A DNA stretch of 64,000 nt from Protonemura montana. Taxonomy: Eukaryota; Arthropoda; Insecta; Plecoptera; Nemouridae. Within the stretch, counting starts at the first letter, position 1; each line of letters starts with the position of its first letter. Below are positions 43,301 through 50,159 of the stretch, one piece after another. The position numbers and the translations under genes are program-made. The notes below the pieces were generated by a model. The model saw only the letters and a program-made list of their open reading frames with translations, did no database searches and was not told the DNA's origin. The DNA lies in contig OX387610.1 in NCBI GenBank assembly GCA_947568835.1, positions 13,621,001 to 13,685,000 on the forward strand. The letters run 5' to 3'.

Positions 43301-44742
43301 GGTACCGGGTTCATATCCCGGTTCGGTTGGACATTTTTCCAGTCTGGCTTCCTTTCCATAAAAGTGTATGTTTTTTTTTTGTAGGTGCGTGACCAAATGG
43401 TGAATACGACGACTCCGGTAGAGACGCCGATCCCCAACACCGACCTTGGCCAGACAGTTGGGTGCAGGACCGACTTCCCAGTAGAGTAAGTATGACGCGC
43501 CAAATAAACTAATTGTATGCCCTTTTAGGCGGAAAAATTGAAAAAATAGCATAAAAATCAGCTTTAAATATCTGTAACTCCGGGGTGTGATCTGCGTGTT
43601 CGACTGGGCATGTGACTCTGCCCCAGTGCAACTTTCACGTGTTCCACTGGGCATGTGACTCTGTCCCAGTGCAACTTTCACGTGTTCGACTGGGCATGTG
43701 ACTCTGTCCCAGTGCAACTTTCACGTGTTCGACTGGGCATGTGACTCTGTCCCAGTGCAAATTTCACGTGTTCGACTGGGCATGTGACTCTGTCCCAGTG
43801 CAACTTTCACGTGTTCGACTGGTCATATGACTCTGCCCCAGTGCAACTTTCACGTGTTCGACTAGTCATGTGACTCTATCCCAGTGAAACTTTCACGTTT
43901 TTGACTAAGCATGTGACTCTGTCCCAGTGCAACTTTCATGTGTGCGACTGGGCATGTGACTCTGTCCCAGTGCAACTTTCACGTGTACGACTGGGCATGT
44001 GACTCTGTCCCAGTGCAACTTTCACGTGTTCCACTGGGCATGTGACTCTGTCCCAGTGCAACTTTCACGTGTTCCACTGGGCATGTGACTCTGTCCCAGT
44101 GCAACTTTCACGTGTTCGACTGGGCATGTGACTCTGCCCCAGTGCAACTTTCACGTGTTCAACTGGGCATGTGACTCTGTCCCAGTGCAACTTTCACGTG
44201 TTCGACTGGGCATGTGACTCTGTCCCAGTGCAACTTTCACGTGTTCGACTGGGCATGTGACTCTGTCCCAGTGCAACTTTCACGTGTTCGACTGGTCATG
44301 TGACTCTGTCCCAGTGCAACTTTCACGTGTTCGACTGGGCATGTGACTCTGTCCCAGTGCAACTTTCACGTGTTCGACTGGGCATGTGACTCTGTCCCAG
44401 TGTAACTTTCGAGCAAGTTTCAAACCCGCCCTGGTGCAGGCCAGTCTAAAACGCCATTATATAGAAGAAAAAAAAACCTGCGAATTTTGTATCTCACTAT
44501 TTATTTGTTGGATAACTACTGATCAAGCAAACAAATTTGACGTTGTTTGAATTAAATCCACTTCTTAATTCCACTTTATTCCTGGCACAAAACCTTGCGA
44601 AACCAAACCTATAAAAATATGTTTTTTACTTTTTGAATAATCTTGTTTCTAAATGTTTTGTTTTCTCATCAGGGGTGGCGCCTCCTCCGTTGTGCCCATG
44701 TTGTCTTCTGTGGTTATCGCCGTCATGGTGTTGCTTAGATAG
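28193..44742 (+). CDS. Membrane dipeptidase B (M19), complete, GPI-type
   Basis: Second zinc dipeptidase, complete in 11 coding exons: 28193-28347, 29432-29585, 34889-35021, 36763-36913, 37822-37894, 38830-39006, 39479-39569, 41141-41216, 42203-42353, 43385-43485, 44673-44742. Product 443 residues (432 if Met at 28,226 is used). A signal peptide ([19 protein letters not shown]) is followed by HND ligands H53 and D55, E165, H192, H239, H260, R271 and catalytic D333 in an intact GGDYDG motif. The C-terminus GGASS plus the hydrophobic tail [17 protein letters not shown] is a GPI-anchor signal, like mammalian DPEP1, so the enzyme should sit on the outer cell surface. Four N-glycosylation sites (NFT, NLS, NAT, NTT). 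The first nine intron positions and phases equal those of copy A, so the two arose by tandem duplication. Introns are swollen by SINEs and minisatellites. Confidence 0.95.
28485..28870 (+). mobile_element. Dispersed GAGCAAACGAGGCCGG-family element, with nested insert
   Basis: Blocks GAGGGCCAGCGCATATG, CTGAGCAAACTTGCAGGC and GGTAACGGTAGGTGTCATCC occur in family order, then GATTAGTGCTAATTAGGAAT and a tail. An insertion of 73 bp (28,534-28,606) splits it, flanked by the 11-bp duplication AACTTGCAGGC. Confidence 0.65.
28534..28606. mobile_element. Nested 73-bp insertion with 11-bp duplication
   Basis: The insert begins ATGATGGTTTTTAGACTCAT, the terminal sequence of the CTTAGCATTCAAAACC family. 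AACTTGCAGGC at 28,523-28,533 and 28,607-28,617 looks like a target-site duplication. Confidence 0.6.
28868..29360 (+). mobile_element. 5S-SINE body with 36-bp expansion
   Basis: Seven tandem copies of a 36-bp part of the SINE body (CTCGCCTTGCTTATCAACC... GACAGCAACTTCA) at 28,870-29,110, then the rest of the body and tail. There is no 5S head. The 36-bp period keeps frames open on both strands, which explains the repetitive ORFs here. Confidence 0.8.
29432..29585 (+). CDS. Dipeptidase B exon 2 (HND metal ligands)
   Basis: Acceptor ATGTTTCAG, donor GTAACC. Encodes [10 protein letters not shown] to [10 protein letters not shown] with ligands H53 and D55, plus two N-glycosylation sites. Confidence 0.95.
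29674..30080 (+). mobile_element. 5S-derived SINE, one unit, full length
   Basis: Head ACCGAACGGTTTGGCGTG with a short deletion in the 5S part (CGGTTATCACTGAAGTTAAG), one 91-bp unit, full body, tail ending GTGCGTCGTTAATCACC. Confidence 0.85.
30081..30545 (+). other. Dipeptidase B intron 2, no gene seen
   Basis: Unique-looking intronic sequence, no gene recognised. Confidence 0.4.
30546..30735. mobile_element. tRNA-foldback element, arm duplicated, core lost
   Basis: Left outer arm (AAACGCTTGCAATGCGCGGG), then the inner arm twice in direct repeat (ACACTATGACCGTCTC and ATTGATGCCCAAACGGGGAC), then the inverted right inner arm. The tRNA-like core is absent. Confidence 0.7.
30736..31470 (+). other. 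Dipeptidase B intron 2, no gene seen
   Basis: AT-rich with a T-run near 31,080. Nothing recognised. Confidence 0.45.
31474..32098 (+). mobile_element. 5S-derived SINE, 3 units, full length
   Basis: Best full-length example: head GAACGGTTTGGCGTGTTGG, CACCGGTTCTCGTTAGATCA, box A-like GAAGTTAAGCA; three 91-bp units; body; tail ACCAGTGCCGCATGACC and CGTCGTTAAACACCAC followed by AAATAATAATAAAA. Confidence 0.88.
32287..33010 (+). repeat. 92-bp minisatellite, about 8 copies
   Basis: Unit about 92 bp containing GTTCAACTATAAGTTGGATC, TCTAGCTCACAGAAACATCT and GTCGTCATGGCAACAGTTTC. Copies differ by scattered substitutions. In intron 2 of dipeptidase B; unrelated to the other arrays. Confidence 0.9.
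33011..33454 (+). other. Dipeptidase B intron 2, no gene seen
   Basis: No feature recognised. Confidence 0.4.
33455..33792 (-). mobile_element. tRNA-foldback element, most complete internal part
   Basis: Minus-strand core (about 33,495-33,567): acceptor-like ends, D-arm GCTC/GAGC, anticodon-like arm, and a perfect T-arm CGGGG-TTCGAAT-CCCCG. After the core comes an internal unique part (TTGATGAGAATGACGGATCT, CAAGGAGTAGAACCAAGAGG, CACAGTCACTTTGATTCTAG) and the right arm (GAGACGGTTCTAGTGTTGAT, CCCGCGCGTTGCAAGCG). U33 is missing from the anticodon loop. Confidence 0.8.
34120..34832 (-). mobile_element. 5S-derived SINE array, 7 units, minus strand
   Basis: Seven 91-bp units on the minus strand, each with the complement of TATTGGATGGGTGACC or a close variant. 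A 182-bp two-unit block is repeated exactly or nearly so (34,283-34,468 and 34,465-34,650), showing amplification of unit pairs. A short body remnant is at 34,130-34,190. It ends about 55 bp before exon 3. Confidence 0.85.
34889..35021 (+). CDS. Dipeptidase B exon 3
   Basis: Acceptor TTTTGTTCCAG, donor GTACGG. Encodes [20 protein letters not shown] to FADSAA. Phase 0 in, 1 out. Confidence 0.94.
35200..35640 (+). mobile_element. 5S-derived SINE, 4-5 units, truncated
   Basis: Head ACCGAACGGTTTGGCGTG, then units from 35,253, 35,344, 35,435 and 35,527. The fifth stops after GCAAAACTGCGCT and joins a different repeat at about 35,633. Confidence 0.82.
35633..35720 (-). mobile_element. Fragment of the GAGCAAACGAGGCCGG family
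   Basis: Minus-strand match (CATACCGTTACCGCTCGTGT, GCCGGCCTCGTTTGCTCAGC) fused directly to the broken fifth unit of the 5S array. This block is the unit of the 60-bp array at 39.7 kb. Confidence 0.65.
35721..36435 (+). other. Dipeptidase B intron 3, no gene seen
   Basis: AT-rich; nothing recognised. Confidence 0.45.
36440..36745 (+). mobile_element. CTTAGCATTCAAAACC-family element, near full length
   Basis: Starts AATACATAATATATTAGTTT, passes GTCAGGACTGCTCTTACCCT and CACTTAGCATTCAAAACCCA, and ends GAGTCTAAAAACCATCAT. A reverse-orientation copy lies at 61,665-61,920, which together define a consensus of about 300 bp. It ends about 20 bp before exon 4. Confidence 0.7.
36763..36913 (+). CDS. 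Dipeptidase B exon 4 (VEGGH and TLTH)
   Basis: Acceptor GTTTTTCAG, donor GTTAGT. Encodes [20 protein letters not shown] to THSCNTPW with E165 and H192. 151 bp, the same length as copy A. Confidence 0.95.
37028..37628 (+). mobile_element. 5S-derived SINE, 3 units plus partial
   Basis: Starts inside a unit (CTGTTCGGGAGAGAGG), with units from 37,061, 37,152 and 37,242, then full body and tail ending GTGCGTCGCTAAACACCAC and AAATAATAATAAT. Confidence 0.83.
37822..37894 (+). CDS. Dipeptidase B exon 5
   Basis: Acceptor TTGTTTCTAG, donor GTAACT. Encodes [24 protein letters not shown]; the split codon restores Trp of NTPW. Confidence 0.93.
37895..38585 (+). other. Dipeptidase B intron 5, 5' part, no gene seen
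   Basis: AT-rich; nothing recognised. Confidence 0.45.
38590..38740 (+). mobile_element. 5S-derived SINE, 3' end only
   Basis: Starts in the body (GGCACCGGGTTTCCCCTCC) and continues to the tail (CCAGTGCCGCAGGGCCAG) and (AAT)n. A 5'-truncated copy. Confidence 0.8.
38830..39006 (+). CDS. Dipeptidase B exon 6 (two His ligands)
   Basis: Acceptor TTGGATTTTAG, donor GTGAGT. Encodes [20 protein letters not shown] to NVLEKV with H239, H260 and R271. Confidence 0.95.
39007..39478 (+). other. Dipeptidase B intron 6, no gene seen
   Basis: AT-rich intron, nothing recognised. Confidence 0.45.
39479..39569 (+). CDS. Dipeptidase B exon 7
   Basis: Acceptor CTATATCAG, donor GTAAGT. Encodes [30 protein letters not shown] with an N-glycosylation site (NAT). 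Confidence 0.93.
39715..40485. repeat. 60-bp minisatellite, about 13 copies, with 180-bp higher-order repeat
   Basis: Unit of exactly 60 bp (GGTGGCACCTACCGTTACCA, CGTGTTGCCGGCCTCGTTGG, CTTAGCAGCAAGCGCCATCG). Three units at 40,141-40,320 recur as a near-identical block at 40,321-40,485, a higher-order repeat. The unit is the complement of a block in the dispersed GAGCAAACGAGGCCGG elements. Most units contain CACGTG. The period is a multiple of three and keeps long frames open on both strands (up to 225 codons); these are not genes. Confidence 0.92.
40486..41140 (+). repeat. Dipeptidase B intron 7, 3' part with poly-C tract
   Basis: Contains a run of 23 C residues at 40,887-40,909, the longest homopolymer in the window. 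The rest is unremarkable. Confidence 0.6.
41141..41216 (+). CDS. Dipeptidase B exon 8 (catalytic Asp)
   Basis: Acceptor TTTTAATTCCAG, donor GTAAGT. Encodes [26 protein letters not shown] with D333 and an intact GGDYDG. Confidence 0.94.
41326..41432. mobile_element. tRNA-foldback element, left arm only
   Basis: Solo left arm (TTGCAAACGCTTGCAATGCG, CACTATAACCGTCTCGAAAA, TTGATGCCCACACAGGGA). Core and right arm absent. Confidence 0.7.
41870..42110. mobile_element. CTTAGCATTCAAAACC-family foldback
   Basis: GATGGTTTTTAGACTCATGT to GGTTTTGAATGCTTAGTAAA, then an inverted copy (CTTTACTTAGCATTCAAAACCC, interrupted) ending TAGTTTTTGTTA. Ends about 95 bp before exon 9. Confidence 0.7.
42203..42353 (+). 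CDS. Dipeptidase B exon 9
   Basis: Acceptor CTTTTGCACAG, donor GTGAGT. Encodes [20 protein letters not shown] to [10 protein letters not shown]. 12 bp longer than in copy A. Confidence 0.95.
42422..42499. repeat. Short inverted repeat in intron 9
   Basis: TACCTTATACTACCG at 42,422-42,436 pairs with CGGTAGTATAAGAAGGTA at 42,482-42,499 (3-base bulge). A 78-bp hairpin-forming segment, perhaps a small foldback element. Confidence 0.6.
42500..43180 (+). other. Intron 9, contains 24-bp palindrome
   Basis: No gene. A perfect 24-bp palindrome lies at 43,088-43,111 (half site TATACGGTTATA). Confidence 0.5.
43190..43345 (+). mobile_element. tRNA-related repeat, family C, copy 2
   Basis: Same leader as 17.57 kb. 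The tRNA-like block at about 43,259-43,335 has ATAGCTCCGTTGGTAGAGC, an anticodon arm CCCGA/TTGGG with GGC at 34-36 but C33, and T-arm CCGGG-TTCATAT-CCCGG. Four extra bases lie between T-arm and acceptor, so it is not a functional tRNA gene. It ends about 40 bp before exon 10. Confidence 0.7.
43385..43485 (+). CDS. Dipeptidase B exon 10
   Basis: Acceptor TTTTTTGTAG, donor GTAAGT. Encodes [20 protein letters not shown] to CRTDFPVE, the segment before the GPI signal with the conserved CRT. Confidence 0.93.
43590..44412 (+). repeat. 43-bp minisatellite, about 19 copies
   Basis: Unit GTGTTCGACTGGGCATGTGA-CTCTGTCCCAGTGCAACTTTCAC (43 bp) in intron 10 of dipeptidase B. Most units contain CACGTG at the junction and CATGTG inside, both E-box sequences. 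Copies are highly similar, so the array is young or homogenised. Confidence 0.93.
44673..44742 (+). CDS. Dipeptidase B exon 11 (GPI signal)
   Basis: Acceptor CTCATCAG, TAG stop at 44,740. Encodes [22 protein letters not shown]. Small residues (GGASS) for omega-site cleavage, then a hydrophobic tail to the C-terminus. Confidence 0.92.
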
Positions 44743-44799
44743 AGAAGGTATTTACAATCATTTAACACTTTTCATGTTAGTTTAAATTGCTACTTCCCA

Positions 44800-45615
44800 G
44801 CGGTTTGGCGTGTTGCTAAGACTAGTGATTCCAAAGTTAAGCAACACTGCACTGGATCACGTATTAGATAGGTGACCATCATACATATGACCAGTTCTGT
44901 TCGGGAGAGAGGTTGGAGGGATGAAAGTTTAGCAACACTGCGCTGGGTCAGATATTGGATGGGTGACCATCATACATATGACCAGTTCTGTTCGGGAGAG
45001 AGGTTGGAGGGATGAAAGTTAAGCAACACTGCACTGGATCAAGTATTAGATAGGTGACCATCATACATATGACCAGTTCTGTTCGGGAGAGAGGTTGGAG
45101 GGATGAAAGTTAAGCAACACTGCACTGGATCAAGTATTAGATGGGTAACTATCATACATATGACCAGTTCTGTTCAGGAGAGAGGTTGGAGGGATGAAAG
45201 TTTAGCAGCACTGCACTGGATCAAGTATTAGATAGGTGACCATCATACATATGACCAGTTCTGTTCGGGAAAGAGGTTGGAGGGATGAAAGTTAAGCAAC
45301 ACTGCACTGGATCAAGTATTAGATGGGTGACCATCATACATATGACCAGTTCTGTTCGGGAGAGAGGTTGGAGGGATGAAAGTTAAGCAACACTGCACTG
45401 GATCAAGTATTAGATAGGTGACCATCATACATATGACCAGTTCTGTTCGGGAGAGAGGTTGGAGGGATGAAAGTTAAGCAACACTGCACTGGATCAAGTA
45501 TTAGATGGGTGACCATCATACACATGACCAGTTCTGTTCGGGAGAGAGGTTGGAGGGATGAAAGTTAAGCAACACTGCACTGGATCAAGTATTAGATGGG
45601 TGACCATCATACTTC
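44800..45615 (+). mobile_element. 5S-derived SINE array, 9 units
   Basis: Head CAGCGGTTTGGCGTGTTGC, then nine 91-bp units from 44,839 to about 45,611. Most units share the private variant CACTGGATCAAGTATTAGA, and alternate between GATAGGTGACC and GATGGGTGACC, so amplification happened locally and partly in unit pairs. Confidence 0.85.
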
Positions 45616-45849
45616 TGAAGCTCGGATGGTCAGGAATTAGCATAGGATATCCACTAAATCGTGCCGTGGACGGAATTACCAATTGTGTGTGAACGAGAAC
45701 TCTGTCTAGGGTGACTCTGCTTATAGATTGATATAAACTCTTAATGATTATAAAAGATTTTAGTTGTACTGTCTGGTTGTGAAGGTTGTTTAAACTGGGG
45801 TTCTCACTATTGGTCCTGTCAAATGACATCAGGAGCTGCTTAAGTCTCG

Positions 45850-45958
45850 GCACCAGGTTTCCTCTTTCCTTCTAGGTTAGGTTAGGCTCCTCGTTATCAT
45901 ACACACATAAACCGACGCCATTTTACAGTGCATTCATCGAAACACCACGAATAATTTG
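45850..45958 (+). mobile_element. 5S-derived SINE, 3' end only
   Basis: GGCACCAGGTTTCC, AGGTTAGGTTAGGCTCC, ACCGACGCCATTTTACAG and CGAAACACCACGAATAA match the SINE tail. Separated from the 9-unit array by about 235 bp of other sequence. Confidence 0.65.
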
Positions 45959-46018
45959 AAGTAAAATTTTCTATCCTTTTCTTTGCTAACTTACCTTTCC
46001 TGATTACACCGTAGGTTA

Positions 46019-46295
46019 TGAAATCTTATTTAAATTGCTAACTCTTGCCATGCGCGGGGTATTTTATTACCCAGTATAGCGTCACTAGAATCAGAGTGAC
46101 TGTGAGTATTTACAGCCTCTTGATTCTTCTCTTTGGAGAAGTGTCATTCTCATTAAATACACTAAAATTGTCTAAAAAATTATGTGTCCAAGTAGCTCAA
46201 TGGGTTAGAGCAACACCCGCAATAGGAGTCAATCGGGGTTCGAGTCCCTTTGGGTATCAATTTTTGAGAGGTTAGCAGTGTTTATAATAATAACA
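46019..46295 (+). mobile_element. tRNA-foldback element, + strand core
   Basis: Left outer arm (AAATCTTATTTAAATTGC, GCGCGGGGTATTTTATTA), internal part (GTCACTAGAATCAGAGTGAC, CCTCTTGATTCTTCTCTTTG), core (AAGTAGCTCAATGGGTTAGAGC interrupted, GGGGTTCGAGTCCC), then the right arm. It ends about 25 bp before the inferred 3'UTR acceptor. Confidence 0.75.
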
Positions 46296-46318
46296 TTGTG
46301 TGTTCTTTGCTGTTCCAG

Positions 46319-46640
46319 ATCTACCGTTGCGTTGAGCGAAGTTCGTGAAAAATTAGAGCCATTTTCGTTTCCCGATCTCCGTCTTTTGAGAACGGTTTAA
46401 ATTTTACAACATTATGTAATTACAACAACATCCAAACTCAGTAATTTAATTGTAAAGAAGAACCTGTACATATATAACGGAAAAGAAGACACATATAGCA
46501 ATGTCTGTTTCGTCAAAACATTATCTGTCACAAATAGCTTTTGTGTGTGTAATTTTGTGTCAATACCGAAAATTTACCAAAGAAAATGTCATATTGTAGG
46601 AACAATTCAACCAAAATAAAATGACTTTGTATATAGTATT
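46319..46640 (+). other. Inferred terminal 3'UTR exon of dipeptidase B
   Basis: After acceptor TTTGCTGTTCCAG; AATAAA at 46,615-46,620. No coding potential. Confidence 0.5.
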
Positions 46641-46900
46641 TAATGAAGTTTCCTAAGCCCCAGATCAATGTTTTTTGCTAGAAAAAATAATATTAAGAAT
46701 CTACGGAAACCTTTAAATGTCCTATAAAAGGTGTTGAAAATTAAGACAGGTTAGTTCAGACTCGATTTTCTTTTGGTTTTTTTAATTTTCTGTCAAAAGC
46801 AATGCGATACATTTGGTTTCAATGCCAGACGCTATCATAAATATCGAAAGAAGTACCATCTGTAAAAAAAGCTTGTACCTACCCCTAAATATTAAACATA
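46641..46900. other. Intergenic, no feature seen
   Basis: AT-rich, nothing recognised. Confidence 0.4.
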
Positions 46901-46904
46901 CTGC

Positions 46905-47000
46905 ATGGATCACCGAACAGTTTGGCGTGTTGGAAACACCGGTTCTCGGAAGATCACCGAAGTTAAGCAATACTGCGATAGGTCTCGGTTACTTCCGGTC
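46905..47000 (+). mobile_element. 5S-derived SINE, head only
   Basis: ATCACCGAACAGTTTGGCG, CACCGGTTCTCGGAAGATCA, GAAGTTAAGCAATACTGCG; then similarity stops. A 3'-truncated copy, useful for defining the head. Confidence 0.75.
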
Positions 47001-47172
47001 CGTTGTCACTGTCATTTAGTTGCGCTGGTAAGATCGCACTACAACGCAGAAAATATCGTATCTTGTAAAGATTTGCAACAAGTTTTGCAAAAAAAGTCAA
47101 AATATCACATATTTTTATCTCCCAATCGATCCTATTTTGAGGCGTTGCCTATGCCTGAAATTCAAAAGCTTT

Positions 47173-47800
47173 ATTTCATAAAATTGTGTCAAGTAGCTGG
47201 GAACGAATCACGTTGTCAGGAAATTTAGTTTGCCTGTGAAAACTTTGAAGCAACTTGTGGTACGCGTGAGTGCCGCGGGACTGCCTATACGTACGGTTAA
47301 TCCAACCATGACAAGTTTCAACTGAAATAATCGTCTAAAACTAAGCGAAAATTTGTCTCTTCGTACCAGGCGAGTAGCCGACTGAAGAGTATCGCCTGAA
47401 ACCCACTGCATCGCTGTTCAAGTGACGTCACAACACGTGCTCGATCGACCCCGCCTCGTACCTTCGATCGACTGAAGCTCGTCTTCCATTGGCTGACCGG
47501 TTTTCGAAGTGGATCGAAGTGATAACAGCAATGGCGTCCACGGCTGCTATCACAGACTAAACGTTTTCCAAGCATGAAGATGCTAAAGAACTGTAAATTC
47601 TCGTACTTAAATTGCAGAAGTTTAATTAGATTAATTTTAACTATGTTAGCATTTGTTAGATGTGAGCGTTCTTGACAAAATCTAGTCACACAGCGGGTCT
47701 AATTGCTTACGAGCCCTTCTCGAATCGTCGCACCGAACAGTTTGGCGTGCTGGAAACACCGGTTCTCGTGAGATCACCGAAGTTAAGCAACACTGCACTG
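47173..47800 (+). repeat. Left arm of large foldback
   Basis: About 630 bp, matched in reverse complement by 49,250-49,885. It includes TGACGTCA (47,423-47,430), CACGTG, CCCCGCC and ATTGG within 100 bp, a promoter-like cluster, and ends in a 5S-SINE head. Arms differ by scattered substitutions. Confidence 0.85.
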
Positions 47801-47965
47801 GGTCAGGTATTGGATGGGTGACCATCATACACATGGCCAGTTCTGTTCCGGAGAGAGGTTGGAGGAATAAAAATTAGTACAGCAACTTCACTCGCCATGC
47901 TTATCAACCTCTCGAAAGCATGGATTTGTGGAGGAATCCTGCTGTTCGAGTTGTACCTTCCTGAA
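47732..47965 (+). mobile_element. 5S-derived SINE, one unit, body truncated
   Basis: Head CACCGAACAGTTTGGCGTGC, CACCGGTTCTCGTGAGATCA, one unit, body to about CTGCTGTTCGAGTTGTACC. Its head belongs to the inner end of the foldback arm. Confidence 0.8.
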
Positions 47966-49224
47966 AGCCTTTCTGGAAAATACCTAAATTTCAGCCGAAC
48001 TTCTCCATTTCTATTCTCACCGTTTTCACAATGCTAAAGACCAGTTAAATAAGCAGGTGAAGATGAAAACAGAAGTATCTGATTAGGTGTAACCATGGGG
48101 ATGAGTCTCTTTAATTAAGTTGGACATATTAAAACTACCCGTTGGAAGAACTATTGCCCAAAGTTGCCGATGCACTTCCAAGTAAATTTCATAAAGGAAA
48201 AAAATTAGATTCATAGTTTTGTCAAAGGTTGACAAACAAACCGTTTCCAAACTTTTAACTCTTGTTTATTTTTATCTTTTAAAATTGATGGGTTTAATGC
48301 TTATTGAATGGCAAACACTACATTACGTGTAGGCAATTTTTATCTCCAACTCTCCCATTCCTTTGGGGTGGTAATACAATATTACCATGTAGCAAGCGGG
48401 TTTACCTTATTCAATGCGAAAAGATAAGATATGCTTAAAAAATCTTTAATGACGGAAAAATATTAGATACAATAATCTAAAATCATTATGACATTATATA
48501 AAACTCTTATAGACATAAATAAACAAAATAAAATAACGACGGGTCGTCTTTTGAACGCTACGTCGTTATCATTCCGCAATTAAAGTGCTCAATTACACTG
48601 GTTAACCCCGAAGTTCTTAATTCACTGAGGTCTGCCACCCATTTCTCTTGTATTTATAGCAAAATTACATAGTTTCAGCATCAAAAGTCATCTTTAAATT
48701 CACTGCCATCCAAAAATAAACCGTCTTCAAAATGAATTTCTGTTAATTTGGTTTTATCAATTGTGGCTTTAGCACCTGGTCACTGACAGTCCCATTGGGT
48801 GATACATCTCAGTCACAACGATCAAAATAATTCTCATAATGCTTTACTTTTTAAAACAATTTTCAACCCTCGTACTAGAACATGCAGTACTCTTTAGTGC
48901 ATGGTGGTATAAGGGCAAATAACCAACCTTTTTTATGACTAGAGCCCGTAATAATTATGAAAATACTGTTTGAAAGCTCAGAAATAGTTGTAGATATATC
49001 AGCTTAGCTAAACATTCATTTGTATTCAAAAATTAAAGCGCACATGCATCGGTATGCCCTCAAAGGCAGCGAGCGAGCGAACTGATTATTGTGGTGTAAT
49101 AATATTTAGCTTCTTTTACCGCCAATCCACAAATCTAAGCGCAAGCGATTTGAGGCATGCGTAAGTTTTACCGCCCCTGGAATCGGCAGAAAAAAATCCA
49201 GAAATGGTGGTAATGGTGTCTTAC
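47966..49224. other. Spacer of the large foldback, no gene seen
   Basis: AT-rich, no coding sequence or repeat recognised. Confidence 0.5.
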
Positions 49225-49325
49225 CACCTGTGTTACCACATCCATTACATGACCCAGCGCAGTGTTGCTTAACGTTGGTGATCTCACGAGAACCGGTGTT
49301 TCCAGCACGCCAAACCATTCGGTGT
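49225..49325 (-). mobile_element. 5S-derived SINE head, minus strand
   Basis: Complement of GAAACACCGGTTCTCGTGAG, ATCACCAACGTTAAGCAAC and CACTGCGCTGGGTCATGTAA. Forms the inner end of the right foldback arm. Confidence 0.75.
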
Positions 49326-49885
49326 GACGATTCGAGGAGGGCTCGTAAGCAATTATACTCGCTGTGTTACTTGATTTGGTCAAGATCGCTCACATCTAAC
49401 AAATGCTTACTCAGTTAAAATTAATCTAATTCAACTTCTGCAATTAAAGTACGAGAATTTGCAGTTCTTTAGCATCTGCATGCCTGGAAAACATTTGGTC
49501 TGTGATAGCAGCCGTGGACGCCATTGCTGTTATCACTTCGATCCACTTCAAAAACCGGTCAGCCAATGGGAGCCGAGCATCAGTCGATCGAAGGTACGAG
49601 GCGGGGTCGATCGAGCACGTGTTGTGACGTCACTTGAACAGCGATGCTGCAGGTTTCAGGCGATACTCTTCAGTCGGCTACTCGCCTGGTACGAAGAGAC
49701 AAATTTTCGCCTCGTTTTAGACGATTATTTCAGTTAAAACTTGTCATGGTTGGATTAACCGTACGTATAGGCAGTCCCGCGGCACTCACGCGTACCACGA
49801 GTTGCTTCAAAGTTTTCACAGGCAAACTAAATTTCCTGACAACGTGATTCGTTCCCAGCTACTTGACACAATTTTATGAAATATA
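49250..49885 (-). repeat. Right arm of large foldback
   Basis: Inverted counterpart of 47,173-47,800, with the same TGACGTCA (49,625-49,632) and CACGTG cluster. Beyond 49,890 a short 5S-SINE remnant (CTCTCTCCCGAACAGAACTA) follows. Confidence 0.85.
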
Positions 49886-49935
49886 GCTTACCTCTCTCCC
49901 GAACAGAACTAGTCATATATACGATGGTCACTTAT

Positions 49936-50158
49936 ATTTCAGAAGTCAAATCAAAAAGCTGACAACCATGTAAAATGATTTAAAGCATAGATTTCAATTG
50001 GAAATGGGGTTGGATTGTTTCGCTCGCTTCACTCATTAAACACATGACATTTCAATGTTTTAATGTCGAAGTCGATACGGGAAAAAAACATTTAATAACA
50101 AAGGTCAAAAGGTCAAATTAAGTTGCAGAAGACATTTTGCATTACATGTATGCTCCCT
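49936..50158. other. Intergenic, no feature seen
   Basis: Short non-repetitive stretch between foldback and 5S array. Confidence 0.4.
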
Positions 50159-50159
50159 A

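Larger units (their letters stand above)
44748..46318 (+). other. Inferred 3'UTR intron of dipeptidase B
   Basis: Donor AAG|GTATTT lies 5 nt after the stop, and acceptor TTTGCTGTTCCAG ends at 46,318. The 1.57-kb intron is filled by a 5S array and a tRNA-foldback. A junction so close to the stop would not trigger nonsense-mediated decay by the usual rule. Inferred. Confidence 0.5.

Noticed and set aside
43259..43335. Functional tRNA with GGC anticodon
   Set aside because: No U33, extra bases between T-arm and acceptor stem, and a second decayed copy with the same flanks at 17.6 kb, so it is a repeat.
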